Assembly: GCA_016779825.1 (NCBI GenBank)
Contig: JADHMX010000010.1
Location: forward strand, 1 to 34,130
Origin: Synechococcus sp. BS301-5m-G53
GTDB taxonomy: Bacteria; Cyanobacteriota; Cyanobacteriia; PCC-6307; Cyanobiaceae
DNA: 34,130 nt
Reading direction: 5' to 3'
A program made the position numbers and the translations under genes. This document shows, one piece after another, positions 9,610 to 18,997 of this stretch. The notes beneath the pieces were generated by a model, which saw only the letters and a program-made list of their open reading frames with translations, did not search any database and had not been told where the DNA came from. Position 1 is the first letter of the stretch. Every line of letters begins with the position of its first letter.

Positions 9610-12600
9610 GCCGCCACCTCCCCCAGGGCACGATCCAGGGCGGCGATGCGGTTGAGCGGCACGGGTTCGACGATGCGCCCAGGGCCGACATCGCCCTCGG
9701 AGGACGCCCCCACCGATCCGGGCATCCCCCTCAGGAAGCAGTAGACGTAGCCCCCCAGATGCTGATCCGGGTCGTAATCCGGCAACCGCCAACGCAGATG
9801 GCGATGCAGGGCCACGAGGTAGAGGTGGGCCTGCAGGGGGTAGTGATGGTGCAGCATCTGCTCCTCCATCGCCTCCTGGGAGTAGTGATGCGGACCGCAC
9901 AATCCCGGCTCAGTCCCAGTGCGCCGCTCACCGATCCAGTTGCTCTTCCAATCAAGAACCCACCAGCGCTTGTTTTGGGGGTCCTGAAACACCAGATCGA
10001 TCGAGCCGGTGAGAAACCCGCGGCTGTTGATCGATAACGACGCCAGAGCAGGGCTGTAGGAGCGGCCAAAACGGGCTTGGGCATCACAGCCGAAGGCGGC
10101 GACCAGATCAGCGGTGCGCACGTGCTGCACCGGCAGATCAAAACTGAGTTCAGGCAGGCGCTGGTCTGGCCCCAGCTGATCCAGCGACAACGTCCCCAGC
10201 GGTCCCCCCAAGGGCGTCTGCAGCACCTGCTCCAGACCCATCAGCACATCGTTCTGCAGGTCGAGATCGAGGCCCGCTCGCCGTAACTCAGCGGCGACCA
10301 GGTCGAGCCGCTGGCTGGGCTCCGTGGCCTCCGCAGCGGAAAAGGGGATTTGTTCGAGGATCCTGTGCAGACAGTCCCCCGCTCCGGCCCCACGGGGGAA
10401 GGCCGCCAGCGGCCCCGTCTCGGACCACACCGGTCTGGGACCCGCCAAGAGCGATTCCTCAGCCCCGGGATCGCGATCGCGACCCCGTTCATGCAGCTGA
10501 ACGTCGTCGGATGAGGCAATCCAGGCCGAGTAACTGGCCCGTCCCCAACTGCGGTCGATGCGCTTGGGGATCGCACCGAGGGCCAGCGGCTCCGCCGCCA
10601 GCGGAGGCCGCCAACGCTTGCCGATGGGCAGACTCTCGGCCAGGACATCGATGCTGATCGGCACCTTTCGCTCCTCCAGGGCCTCGCTCAGCCGCTCATC
10701 GGTGAGGCTCTCGATTGCGTCTCCAGCGGCCTCAGCACCGAACAGCCAGGCCGGCAAGGGCGAATCCTCCTGGCCGTTGGCCCTGGCCCAGATCAGGATC
10801 AGCTGGGATTGGGCTCGGGTCACGGCGACATAAGCCAGCCGCTCGGCCTCGGCCGCAGCCTCCTGCTGCGCCTGTTGCACCGCCTGCCAGCCCTCCCCCC
10901 AGTGGACATCCACCCGCACCAGGCACTCCCCAGAGCGGGGGTCACGCCAGAGCGGACCGGACACGGCTGGGGGCGACTGCCAAAGGTATGGGCAGATCAC
11001 CACCGGATATTCGAGCCCCTTACTGCGGTGAACAGTCACCACAGCAATGGCGCTATCCGCCTGATCACTGTGGGGCTGGCGGGCATCCGGCACCGGCTGG
11101 ATGGGATGCAACCGCTCCCGCCGCAACCAATCCGCCGCAGTGGCCACATCCAGCCCCTGGCGGTGCATCGCCTCCTGCACCAGCCGCGCCGCCTGCTGCA
11201 GATCCCCCAGCATTCGGCCCCGCTCCGACAGACCCGCCATCTGTTCACCCTTCAGCAGATCGGCCAGCGCCCCGAGCAGGCCCAGGCGCGGCATCGCCTC
11301 AGCCAAACCCCGCAACTGCAGCGCCAGCTGATCCAGCAGGCCCGGCTCCAGGGCATCGGGAGCGACGTTCATCAGTCCCGAGCAGGCCAGCAGGCGCAGG
11401 CGACCGTCATCACCCGGCTCCGCCAGGGCATCCAGGAACCACTGCAGCAGCAACGCGGCTTCACTGTCGAGCACATCCCCCTGGGTCACCAGGCGGGTGG
11501 GGAGACCGCAGGCACCCAAGGCGCGGCGCAGGTCTTCCGCCTGTTGATGGCGACTCACCAGCACACAGAGATCTGCTGGGCTGAGGTCCTCCCGTTGTTG
11601 CAGTTGCTCCAGCACCATCGCGGCGAGCCGCTGGGGCAGCTCTTCCTCCAGAGAAGTGCGGCTGGAGGGCGCCTCGGTGGAGAGCAACAGCAGTTGCAAC
11701 GCCGGGGCGTCCTGCGGTGGGGTGGCGGAGCTGCGGGGCTGCACCGCGGGCACTGGAAGTTCAGAGCGGGGGAGACCCGGAGCCATCAAGCCGTTCAACC
11801 CCTCCATCAGCGGTGCCGTTGTGCGGAAGTTGTCGAGCAGGTGATCGATCCGCTCCACCTGATCACGCGCTGCCATGTAAGTGGCCAGATCACCGCCCCG
11901 GAAGCGGTAGATCGCCTGCTTGGGATCCCCGACCATCAGCAGCAGATGGCGTTCACCACCACCAAAGGCGCGCTGCAACAGACGCCACTGCACAGGGTCT
12001 GTGTCCTGAAACTCATCCACCATCACAGCCCGGTAGCGCTGTTGCAGGGGCGCAAGCCAGGCGACGTCACCATCACCAGGGTCCATGGCGGCCAACAGAC
12101 CGCCAAAGGTGATCACACCGCGACGGCGGCGACGGCGGTCCAGCTCCTGCAAGCCCCGTTCCAGCAGGTACTGCCAGGTGTTCTCGATCGGGGCATCCCA
12201 AAGCGCTGCAACAGCGGCCTGCAAAGCCGGCGTCACCAGGCTGGGGTCGGTTTCACCGCACTTGCGCGCGACCTTGCACCAACTGCCGGGATGGAAGTAC
12301 TCCTTCAGCGGCTTCTCACGGGCTGCAATCTCCAGCAGCGATGGCACTGAGGCCTGCCCATTCAGCCACTGGTTGATCTGCGCGCAACGATCGCTCTTGG
12401 GCTTGGCGGAGTAGGGGGTGGTGGGCCCATAGCCCTGGGCTTTCCACTGCTCTGCCGCCTGACGGAACCCGGCATCCAGGGCGGCATGGTCCCGATGCCA
12501 GAGCGGGACGAAGTCGTTCCAAAGCTGGGACAGCCAGTGGTCCAGCTGTGGGGCGAGAGCCTGATCCAGATCGATGGCCGTTTCAATGGCCCTGAAGCGA

Positions 12601-13214
12601 GGCTGTTGTTCGCCATCAAGTTGTGCCAACCCCCTGCGCAGGGCCTGCGGCGAGAGGCCGCGTTGACGCAACCCCTTGAGCTGATCCGGCGGCAGGCTCA
12701 GCAGCTCCTGTTGCCAGAGGTCCTGCACCACCTCGGCCTGAAGCGCAGTGGCATCGGTGTCCAGCTGGGGCTCCATCGCCGCAGCATTACTGAGGGCAAG
12801 ACGGCGAAGACTGCGGCGGCAAAAGCCATGGATGGTGGTGATGTCGGCCCGATCCAACTGCTCCAGGGCCACCAACAGGCGCCGTATCCACCGCTGACGC
12901 GCCTCCCCGGGCTGCGACCCCGCCAGCCAATGCGCCAGAACGGGGTCCGGGGCGCAGGCCTCCAGCCCCTGCTCCAGTTGCTCGAGGCCCTGCAATGCCT
13001 GTTGCAGCCGCTGGCCGATGCGGGAGCACAGCTCTTCGGCCGCCGCATCGGTGAAGGTCACCACCAACAAGGCCTCGAGAGCGTGGTCGGCCTCCGTGAT
13101 CAGCCGCAGGCAGAGATGCGCCAGGGCAAAAGTTTTGCCGGTGCCAGCGCTGGCCTCGAGCAGGCGGACCCCAGGGCCGAGGGGGTAGGTGTTGGCATCG
13201 AAGCGCTGAGCCAT
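9606..13214 (-). CDS. recB: exodeoxyribonuclease V beta subunit (RecB)
   Basis: 1202 aa; EASAGTGKTFALAHL, VMVDEFQDTDPVQW, VMVGDPKQAIYRFRGGD, TVHRSKGLEYPVVICPYLW, C-terminal nuclease core GSIDLVFQ...VLDWKSNW. Confidence 0.95.
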   Translation of the reverse strand: MAQRFDANTYPLGPGVRLLEASAGTGKTFALAHLCLRLITEADHALEALLVVTFTDAAAEELCSRIGQRLQQALQGLEQLEQGLEACAPDPVLAHWLAGSQPGEARQRWIRRLLVALEQLDRADITTIHGFCRRSLRRLALSNAAAMEPQLDTDATALQAEVVQDLWQQELLSLPPDQLKGLRQRGLSPQALRRGLAQLDGEQQPRFRAIETAIDLDQALAPQLDHWLSQLWNDFVPLWHRDHAALDAGFRQAAEQWKAQGYGPTTPYSAKPKSDRCAQINQWLNGQASVPSLLEIAAREKPLKEYFHPGSWCKVARKCGETDPSLVTPALQAAVAALWDAPIENTWQYLLERGLQELDRRRRRRGVITFGGLLAAMDPGDGDVAWLAPLQQRYRAVMVDEFQDTDPVQWRLLQRAFGGGERHLLLMVGDPKQAIYRFRGGDLATYMAARDQVERIDHLLDNFRTTAPLMEGLNGLMAPGLPRSELPVPAVQPRSSATPPQDAPALQLLLLSTEAPSSRTSLEEELPQRLAAMVLEQLQQREDLSPADLCVLVSRHQQAEDLRRALGACGLPTRLVTQGDVLDSEAALLLQWFLDALAEPGDDGRLRLLACSGLMNVAPDALEPGLLDQLALQLRGLAEAMPRLGLLGALADLLKGEQMAGLSERGRMLGDLQQAARLVQEAMHRQGLDVATAADWLRRERLHPIQPVPDARQPHSDQADSAIAVVTVHRSKGLEYPVVICPYLWQSPPAVSGPLWRDPRSGECLVRVDVHWGEGWQAVQQAQQEAAAEAERLAYVAVTRAQSQLILIWARANGQEDSPLPAWLFGAEAAGDAIESLTDERLSEALEERKVPISIDVLAESLPIGKRWRPPLAAEPLALGAIPKRIDRSWGRASYSAWIASSDDVQLHERGRDRDPGAEESLLAGPRPVWSETGPLAAFPRGAGAGDCLHRILEQIPFSAAEATEPSQRLDLVAAELRRAGLDLDLQNDVLMGLEQVLQTPLGGPLGTLSLDQLGPDQRLPELSFDLPVQHVRTADLVAAFGCDAQARFGRSYSPALASLSINSRGFLTGSIDLVFQDPQNKRWWVLDWKSNWIGERRTGTEPGLCGPHHYSQEAMEEQMLHHHYPLQAHLYLVALHRHLRWRLPDYDPDQHLGGYVYCFLRGMPGSVGASSEGDVGPGRIVEPVPLNRIAALDRALGEVAA

Positions 13215-13244
13215 CAGAGAAGTTTGATCGGCCCCAGCCTCAAA

Positions 13245-13360
13245 ACCAGTGTTAACTTCCGTGAAGCAGCCGGCGAAAGCTGCGAACTGGACTGGGTGCA
13301 GTCACACCCCAGGACAGAAGACGACCTGAGCGAGGGCCTGAAGAACCCTCGCTTTTTTTT
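13245..13360 (+). ncRNA. putative structured RNA / cis-regulatory leader ending in an intrinsic terminator
   Basis: No CDS on + strand; three consecutive predicted stems: GCAGC(13266-13270)/GCTGC(13279-13283), CTGGGTG...CACCCCAG (~13292-13312), and GCGAGGG/CCCTCGC + T8 terminator (13330-13360). Boundaries approximate. Confidence 0.45.
13330..13360 (+). terminator. Rho-independent terminator
   Basis: gcgaggg cctgaagaa ccctcgc tttttttt: perfect 7-bp GC-rich stem followed by 8 T. Confidence 0.9.
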
Positions 13361-13408
13361 GGGCTTGTTAACGGATGCAACTCAACCCTTGAGGGAACAG
13401 GGGCTTGC

Positions 13409-13630
13409 GTGGATGCGGTGCCAGCAGGGCCACAGCTTGGTGGAAGCCACCGGCCAGCTTTGTCCCCCGAACGTCGTCAGAAACTGGCCCAGCTGCTGGT
13501 GCGCAAAGCCGCTGCTGTCGAAAGCATCAGCGAGGAACATCGGGCCTACTTCTTCCGCAGACAGGCAGGTGATCCCGTCGTGATCTCCAAAGAACGCATG
13601 CGCGAAATGCTCGAGGAGCTCTTCGATTAA
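13409..13630 (+). CDS. hypothetical protein (73 aa), convergent with recC
   Basis: GTG start; SPERRQKLAQLLVRKAAAVESISEEHRAYFFRRQAGDPVVISKERMREMLEELFD is protein-like, whereas the overlapping minus ORF is not; 3' end overlaps recC stop by 4 nt. Confidence 0.55.
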   Translation: MDAVPAGPQLGGSHRPALSPERRQKLAQLLVRKAAAVESISEEHRAYFFRRQAGDPVVISKERMREMLEELFD

Positions 13631-16600
13631 CGCAGCTGTGCCAGAAGGGGGCCGTAGAGCAGCTGACACGCCTCCTGAAATCCGGCCTGATCCATCAAGT
13701 GATCCGCGGCGATCTCCGTGCCGAAGCAGAGCTGCATCACCGCAGTGGCCCCTTCCTCCTGCCAGGTCTTGCGAAATTCCTGCTCCCCCGTTCCCGGTTT
13801 GCGCTGGTCTTTGGCCACCATCTGCCAGCCGCTCTTCGGAGGAACCGGCCAGCACTGCTCCCGCCCCTGGCGCGACAGACGATCAAGCTGGTGCAGCTGA
13901 TCCTTGGCTTCAGCCGCTGGCAATGCTGCCCAGCGCAGGTGCACCTCGGCGCCGGCAACACGGGTGCTGCGGGCCACCACCGCTGAACCGCCTGCAGGAG
14001 TGAGACCCTCAGCGCACAGCAACAGATGCTGCAACCAACCGCGCATCACCGCCGCGGCCGTGAGCATGCCGGGCTGCACCACCACCTGGGTGTCACCGGC
14101 GAAGAGCAGGGGCATCGGCAGACCGGCGAGCACAGGCAGCTCACGCCGGCAGGGCCCGAGCGATGCCAGCTGCCGTTGCAGGGCCTGCCAACGCTGCTGC
14201 AGTTCCTCCTGCTCAAGAGCAGCTCCAGCCCCCGCCGGCAACACACCCTGACCGGCCAGCAACGCCGGCCAATCCGGTGCCGATCCAAGAATGAATTGCT
14301 CCTCAAGGTCGTGGTTGAGCAGCAGATAGCGCTGCAGGCCCTCCAACTCGAGCCCCTCGAGATCCTCCACCGCCTCAATGCCCTCTCCTGGCCTCAAGCC
14401 GCGTGCATGCAACCAGGCTTTCTGGGGCTGCTGCATCCAGGCCAGCAACGCTTCAGGGTCCAGGGACCGGTCGTCATCATCACCATCCATCGCCTGATCC
14501 GCAGCGAGCGGTTCACGCCAGAGCGTTGACCAGGCCAGCCCAAGGGCATCCTGGGCCGATGCTGGAGCGCGATCCAGACAGCGCCGGGCTTCCAGTTGAC
14601 GCCGATCACAACTGAGCGGCGCCTCGGACCTGAAGTTCTCGCGGGAGAGGGGGTTGGCCGCCGGCGTGATCAGCAACCCCTCCGTGGAAGCACCAGCCCG
14701 TTGCAACTGCTCCTGCAGCACGGCAAACCACTGTTCCACCGGAGCAGCAGGCGGCTGGGGCTCACCGGTGCGCTCCAGCCGTGCGCACCAGCTGATCAGC
14801 AGATGACGGCGTGCCGACATCAAGGCTTCCAGCAGCACATAGCGATCCTGGTCGCTGCTGCGGGGATCCCCCAAGCGCCGCTGCTGCTCGAGCAGATGAA
14901 AGCCAGGACGGCGGCTCGGGCGCGGGAAGTCGGCGCTGTCGAGGCCCATCAAGACGACCACCTTGTGAGGAATCGCCCGCATCGGCTCCAGGGCGCTGAT
15001 GGTGAGGGCTCCACTGCGGTGACCGAAGCGGCCGCTGTCCACCGACAACGCCTCCTGCAGCACCTCCAAGGCCACGGCTGCATCGAGGTCCAGGGGGCAA
15101 TCACTGGCCCGCAGCCGCCACTCCTCCAGCGCCGCCGCCCAGCTCTGCGACTCGTCGGCCCATCCCCCGCCATCAGCGAACAGTTCCTGCAACAGGGTCT
15201 GCAGCAACGACACCCAGCCATGGCACGGCCGGGGCTGTCGCAGGCGATCGAGCATGCGGGCCAGACGGTCCAGCAGCGTCCACCAACGCACCAGGCGATC
15301 GGGATCCAGCTCCTGCTGGAACGGTGCCGCCCCTGCCGGAGCCAGCCCCGGCTCCACCGGCAGCACCAGCCCCAGCAGCCAACGGTCGAGACACCAGCGC
15401 AGGCTGTGCACCTCATCACCGCCCCGCTCACGGGCATCCAACCCCCAGCGAAAACCGCTGCGTTGCAGCGTTTGGGTGATCAGCACCGCCTCCTCCGCCG
15501 TCAGGCCCTGCTGACCCTGCAGGGCAGGGTTGGCCAGGAGACGTTCCAGCCCCGTGGCGGTGAGGCGTGTGGCGGCCAGCTCCAACAGCGTGAACATTGC
15601 CATCGACAACCCCGGACTGCTCTGCTGACTGCGGTCGGTGAGGCGCCAGGGCAAATCGACACCAATGGCCGCCGTGTCGTTGAACACGGAGCTGAGCAGC
15701 GGTGCATAGCGCTCAATCTGCGGCGTCATCACCAGCACGTCGCGTGGGGCGAGATCGGGATCGGCCGCCAGCCATTGCAGGATGCGATCCCGCACCAGTT
15801 GAACCTCCCGCCAAGGTCCCGGTGCCGCCTGAAACAACAGCGACTGATCGCTTGAGGAACGGCGTAGTTCGGGGACGCTCTCGGCATCCACCAGCTGCTG
15901 CTGAAGCTGATCCAGCAGGGTGGGCTGACGCTCTTCCGCCGCGGCGATCTGCAGGGAGCCTGCAAACAGATCCCCCTCGCGTCGCTCCCCGAGCTGCGCT
16001 TCACCGGAGCCCTCCAGCAACTGCTGAAATTCAGCCCCCATCCGCCCGAGAACGGCCTCCAAACGCGGCGCCTCCGCCAACCAGCCCCCATCTGGCGGGA
16101 CCAGCCAGTCGTCCCCGAGCGAGGCACGCCGATTGGCGCAGCGCTGCCACAAATCCGGACAGGGGGTGAGCAAGTAGATCTCCACCTCAAGCAGGCCGGA
16201 CAAGGCCTGGATCAGATCCACCTGCACCGGTGCCAAAGCACTGATACCAAACAGCCGCAACCGCTCTGGCAGCAGGGCCGGATTAACCTCTCCACGCCGG
16301 AGACGATCGACGGCCTCACGCACCTGCAGGCCAAAGGGAGCCCGGGGCAGCCGTTGGGCCAGCAGGCGCCAGAGCACGGGCTGCCAGTCATCATCAGGCC
16401 GCGGCCGTTTCCATTGCTCCAGTTGATCGGGCCGATAGAGGGCGTAATCGTCCATGGCGTCGGCGATGGAGCGCGCCAGCTGCCAGCGATCCCGCGTCAA
16501 CCCCGAGGCGGTTCCCTCCCGCTGGGCCAGCCAGACCTGAAGCGGCTGGGCGACCGGCTGCTCCAACAGCTCCGGCAGCAGCTCGAGCACAGCCCACACC

Positions 16601-16872
16601 AGCTGACCCGCCCGCCAGGGATCGTCCTCCTGGGCTGGGAGGTGCAGCACCTGGCGCACCAGCTGCCGCAGGCGACTGCCTGGGAACGGGAAACGCACCA
16701 GGGAGCTGATGCCATTGGCTGCGGCCAGCTGTTCCCCCAACCATCGACTGGTGGGCCAGGTGTTGACCATCACCTCCACCGTCTCAAGGGGGCCCGGCTG
16801 CTGCTCGATCAACTGACGGGAGAGCAAGCGAGCCAGGAATTCAGCCCTGTTGCTTCGATAAACCGTCAGCAA
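13627..16872 (-). CDS. recC: exodeoxyribonuclease V gamma subunit (RecC)
   Basis: 1081 aa starting MLTVYRSNRAEFLARLLSRQL...VEVMVNTWPTSRWLGEQLAAANGISSLVRFPFPGSRLRQLV: typical RecC N-terminus; location beside recB/recD. Confidence 0.93.
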   Translation of the reverse strand: MLTVYRSNRAEFLARLLSRQLIEQQPGPLETVEVMVNTWPTSRWLGEQLAAANGISSLVRFPFPGSRLRQLVRQVLHLPAQEDDPWRAGQLVWAVLELLPELLEQPVAQPLQVWLAQREGTASGLTRDRWQLARSIADAMDDYALYRPDQLEQWKRPRPDDDWQPVLWRLLAQRLPRAPFGLQVREAVDRLRRGEVNPALLPERLRLFGISALAPVQVDLIQALSGLLEVEIYLLTPCPDLWQRCANRRASLGDDWLVPPDGGWLAEAPRLEAVLGRMGAEFQQLLEGSGEAQLGERREGDLFAGSLQIAAAEERQPTLLDQLQQQLVDAESVPELRRSSSDQSLLFQAAPGPWREVQLVRDRILQWLAADPDLAPRDVLVMTPQIERYAPLLSSVFNDTAAIGVDLPWRLTDRSQQSSPGLSMAMFTLLELAATRLTATGLERLLANPALQGQQGLTAEEAVLITQTLQRSGFRWGLDARERGGDEVHSLRWCLDRWLLGLVLPVEPGLAPAGAAPFQQELDPDRLVRWWTLLDRLARMLDRLRQPRPCHGWVSLLQTLLQELFADGGGWADESQSWAAALEEWRLRASDCPLDLDAAVALEVLQEALSVDSGRFGHRSGALTISALEPMRAIPHKVVVLMGLDSADFPRPSRRPGFHLLEQQRRLGDPRSSDQDRYVLLEALMSARRHLLISWCARLERTGEPQPPAAPVEQWFAVLQEQLQRAGASTEGLLITPAANPLSRENFRSEAPLSCDRRQLEARRCLDRAPASAQDALGLAWSTLWREPLAADQAMDGDDDDRSLDPEALLAWMQQPQKAWLHARGLRPGEGIEAVEDLEGLELEGLQRYLLLNHDLEEQFILGSAPDWPALLAGQGVLPAGAGAALEQEELQQRWQALQRQLASLGPCRRELPVLAGLPMPLLFAGDTQVVVQPGMLTAAAVMRGWLQHLLLCAEGLTPAGGSAVVARSTRVAGAEVHLRWAALPAAEAKDQLHQLDRLSRQGREQCWPVPPKSGWQMVAKDQRKPGTGEQEFRKTWQEEGATAVMQLCFGTEIAADHLMDQAGFQEACQLLYGPLLAQLR

Positions 16873-17552
16873 GGGCCTGCCTCTCCAGCCAGCACCGACA
16901 GCCGCCGATTGAGGTCCGTAGGACGGGGAAAACTGGTATCGGTTGCGGCCCCCTGCACCTGCACGACCGCATCTGTTTCGGGGCAGTAAGCCGACAGATA
17001 GCCCCCATAAACCGCCCCGGTGTCGATCAAAACGATGGAGCCAAGGCGTTCCACCTGGGGACGGGGCGTGTGCCCCACAACAACCAGGCCAAAACGACCG
17101 TCATAGGCCTCCCAGAAGGGATCGCGAATCGACAGATCCGGCTGGCCCTCGGCGTTGAACCCGGCATGGGTGGCGCACCAACCGTCACCGCGATAGATGA
17201 GCGGAAGCTGTTGCAGGCGCGGCAGCCACTGGTGTGCGCGGCTGTCGCCCAACTGGCCGTAGGTGGCGTGTTCACTCAAGCCGTCCTGGGATTCAAGAGC
17301 CTCAATGAGGTCTTGCTCATGGTTCCCGCGCAGCCACGTGGCACGACCGGCCTGGATCAGATCCCAGACCAGATTCAGCGTGGCGGGGATGGCCTCGCCA
17401 CGGTTGATCACATCCCCGCAGAAGACCAGATGGTCGTTCGGCGGCAGGCTGGCGAGCAGATGGCATAGGGGCTGGTAACAGCCATGAACATCTCCAATCA
17501 CCCAATGCCGGCGGCTGCGCAGGTTCAAAGCAACAACCTGGAGATGCATCAA
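16866..17552 (-). CDS. metallophosphoesterase (ApaH/PrpA-like Ser/Thr phosphatase family)
   Basis: Motifs VIGDVHGCYQPL, FCGDVINRG, LRGNHEQDLIEA, VVVGHTPRPQ; overlaps recC start. Confidence 0.9.
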   Translation of the reverse strand: MMHLQVVALNLRSRRHWVIGDVHGCYQPLCHLLASLPPNDHLVFCGDVINRGEAIPATLNLVWDLIQAGRATWLRGNHEQDLIEALESQDGLSEHATYGQLGDSRAHQWLPRLQQLPLIYRGDGWCATHAGFNAEGQPDLSIRDPFWEAYDGRFGLVVVGHTPRPQVERLGSIVLIDTGAVYGGYLSAYCPETDAVVQVQGAATDTSFPRPTDLNRRLSVLAGEAGPC

Positions 17553-17595
17553 TTCTGATGCTCAGCCAGGCACCGCCAATACTCCGTAATGCAGA

Positions 17596-17931
17596 TCAGA
17601 ACAAACCGAGAAAACGCTTGCGTTCCGTCTGTTGGCTGGGGTCTGGCTTGGGCTTTTCTGGGATTTCGCGCCGATAGCGGGGCTTGGCATCACCCACGGT
17701 GACCAACGGGTCGTTGTTCTTGAACCAGATCCAGTCGCGAATCGGTGGCGTCTCCGTGAGATCGCGACGGGTCAGCCCCAACCCCAATTTGGCCGAAGCC
17801 CCCAGAAGGATGTCGACCATCGCATCACCATCGGCGCAGGTGGCCAAAGCCTTGTTGGTTTTCTCAGCACCGTCGAGGGCCTTGACCAGAAGAGCGATGC
17901 GCTGCTGAACGGGGAGAGAACTGGGATTCAT
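17596..17931 (-). CDS. conserved-looking hypothetical protein (111 aa)
   Basis: Well-formed ORF whose start abuts/overlaps the ycf54 stop; sequence ...KALATCADGDAMVDILLGASAKLGLGLTRRDLTETPPIRDWIWFKNND... Confidence 0.7.
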   Translation of the reverse strand: MNPSSLPVQQRIALLVKALDGAEKTNKALATCADGDAMVDILLGASAKLGLGLTRRDLTETPPIRDWIWFKNNDPLVTVGDAKPRYRREIPEKPKPDPSQQTERKRFLGLF

Positions 17932-18251
17932 CAGACGACACCGGCGAGGGCATCGGGAATCAGCTCAGAGGGTGCCTCGAAGGAACCAACCACCACGTAT
18001 TCGAGGCGCAGTTTGAGGAAGGTGATGAAGGTGGGATCGGTGGACACCACAGCCGCAGCTGGTTGGGGGATGGTCGCCTTGAGCTCAGCCAACTCAGGAG
18101 AAGAGAGAAAAGCCGGTTGCTTCACCAACCAGAAATCGATGGTCTTGCCGGTTTCGGCGTAATTGCGTTGGCGCTCCCGCAGCACTTCCTCCAGCGGCTC
18201 CTCGACAGTGAGGAAGCGCTCGCTGGCTGCAACGAAGTGATAGGTGGTCAT
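17931..18251 (-). CDS. ycf54: Ycf54 (Mg-protoporphyrin IX monomethyl ester cyclase auxiliary protein)
   Basis: [49 protein letters not shown]...[17 protein letters not shown]: recognisable Ycf54 family. Confidence 0.9.
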   Translation of the reverse strand: MTTYHFVAASERFLTVEEPLEEVLRERQRNYAETGKTIDFWLVKQPAFLSSPELAELKATIPQPAAAVVSTDPTFITFLKLRLEYVVVGSFEAPSELIPDALAGVV

Positions 18252-18997
18252 CCGGGCGCCTGTCCGAAAAGGGGATCAAGGCGGGGATTCTGAACCAAGA
18301 CCTTCATATCCCGCACAGCCTGTTGCAGTCCGACGGCCACGGACCGGGCCACGATCGTGTGGCCGATGTTGAGTTCCTCCATTCCAGGAATGGCCGCAAT
18401 GGGCTCGACGTTCTGATAGGTGAGGCCATGGCCGGCATTGACCCGCAAACCAAGCTGCCGCGCGATCGCTGTGCCTTCGTGCAACCGCGCCAGCTCCTGC
18501 GGCTGGGTGCTCCAGTCGGCATCGGCATAGCGGCCCGTGTGCAATTCCACCCAGCAGGCCCCTGTGTTTTTGCAGGCCTGAAGTTGGGTGGGCTCCGGAT
18601 CCACAAACAGGCTCACTGGAATCTTGGCGGCCTGAAGGGTTTGCACCAGAGCAGCCAGTGAGGCGTCCTGTCCCGCCACATCCAGCCCCCCCTCCGTTGT
18701 CACCTCCTCCCGCCGTTCCGGCACGAGGGTGACCATGTCGGGCTTAATGCGCAGCGCAATCGCCGCCATCTCATCAGTGGCGGCCATTTCCAGGTTGAGC
18801 CTGGAGCGCACGGTTTGGCGCAGCAACTCCACATCACGATCCTGGATGTGACGCCGGTCTTCCCTCAGGTGCACGGTGATGCCATCGGCCCCACCAAGTT
18901 CGGCCAGAAGTGCCATCGACACCGGGTCCGGCTCGACGGTTCGCCGCGCTTCACGGATGTTGGCGATGTGGTCGATATTGACGCCGAGGCTGGCCAT
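18248..18997 (-). CDS. pdxJ: pyridoxine 5'-phosphate synthase
   Basis: [56 protein letters not shown]: classic PdxJ N-terminus; [24 protein letters not shown]. Confidence 0.97.
   Translation of the reverse strand: MASLGVNIDHIANIREARRTVEPDPVSMALLAELGGADGITVHLREDRRHIQDRDVELLRQTVRSRLNLEMAATDEMAAIALRIKPDMVTLVPERREEVTTEGGLDVAGQDASLAALVQTLQAAKIPVSLFVDPEPTQLQACKNTGACWVELHTGRYADADWSTQPQELARLHEGTAIARQLGLRVNAGHGLTYQNVEPIAAIPGMEELNIGHTIVARSVAVGLQQAVRDMKVLVQNPRLDPLFGQAPG

Noticed and set aside
10809-12350. 513-aa + strand ORF antisense to recB
   Set aside because: Shadow ORF produced by high-GC codon usage; recB on the minus strand has clear family motifs.
13245-13330. Assignment of the recB-divergent RNA as a cobalamin or glutamine riboswitch
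   Set aside because: Only a short, weak resemblance; the diagnostic conserved boxes could not be recognised. Needs cmscan.
13382-13855. 157-aa minus ORF overlapping the recC 3' end and the 73-aa ORF
   Set aside because: Out of frame with recC and compositionally a shadow of it.
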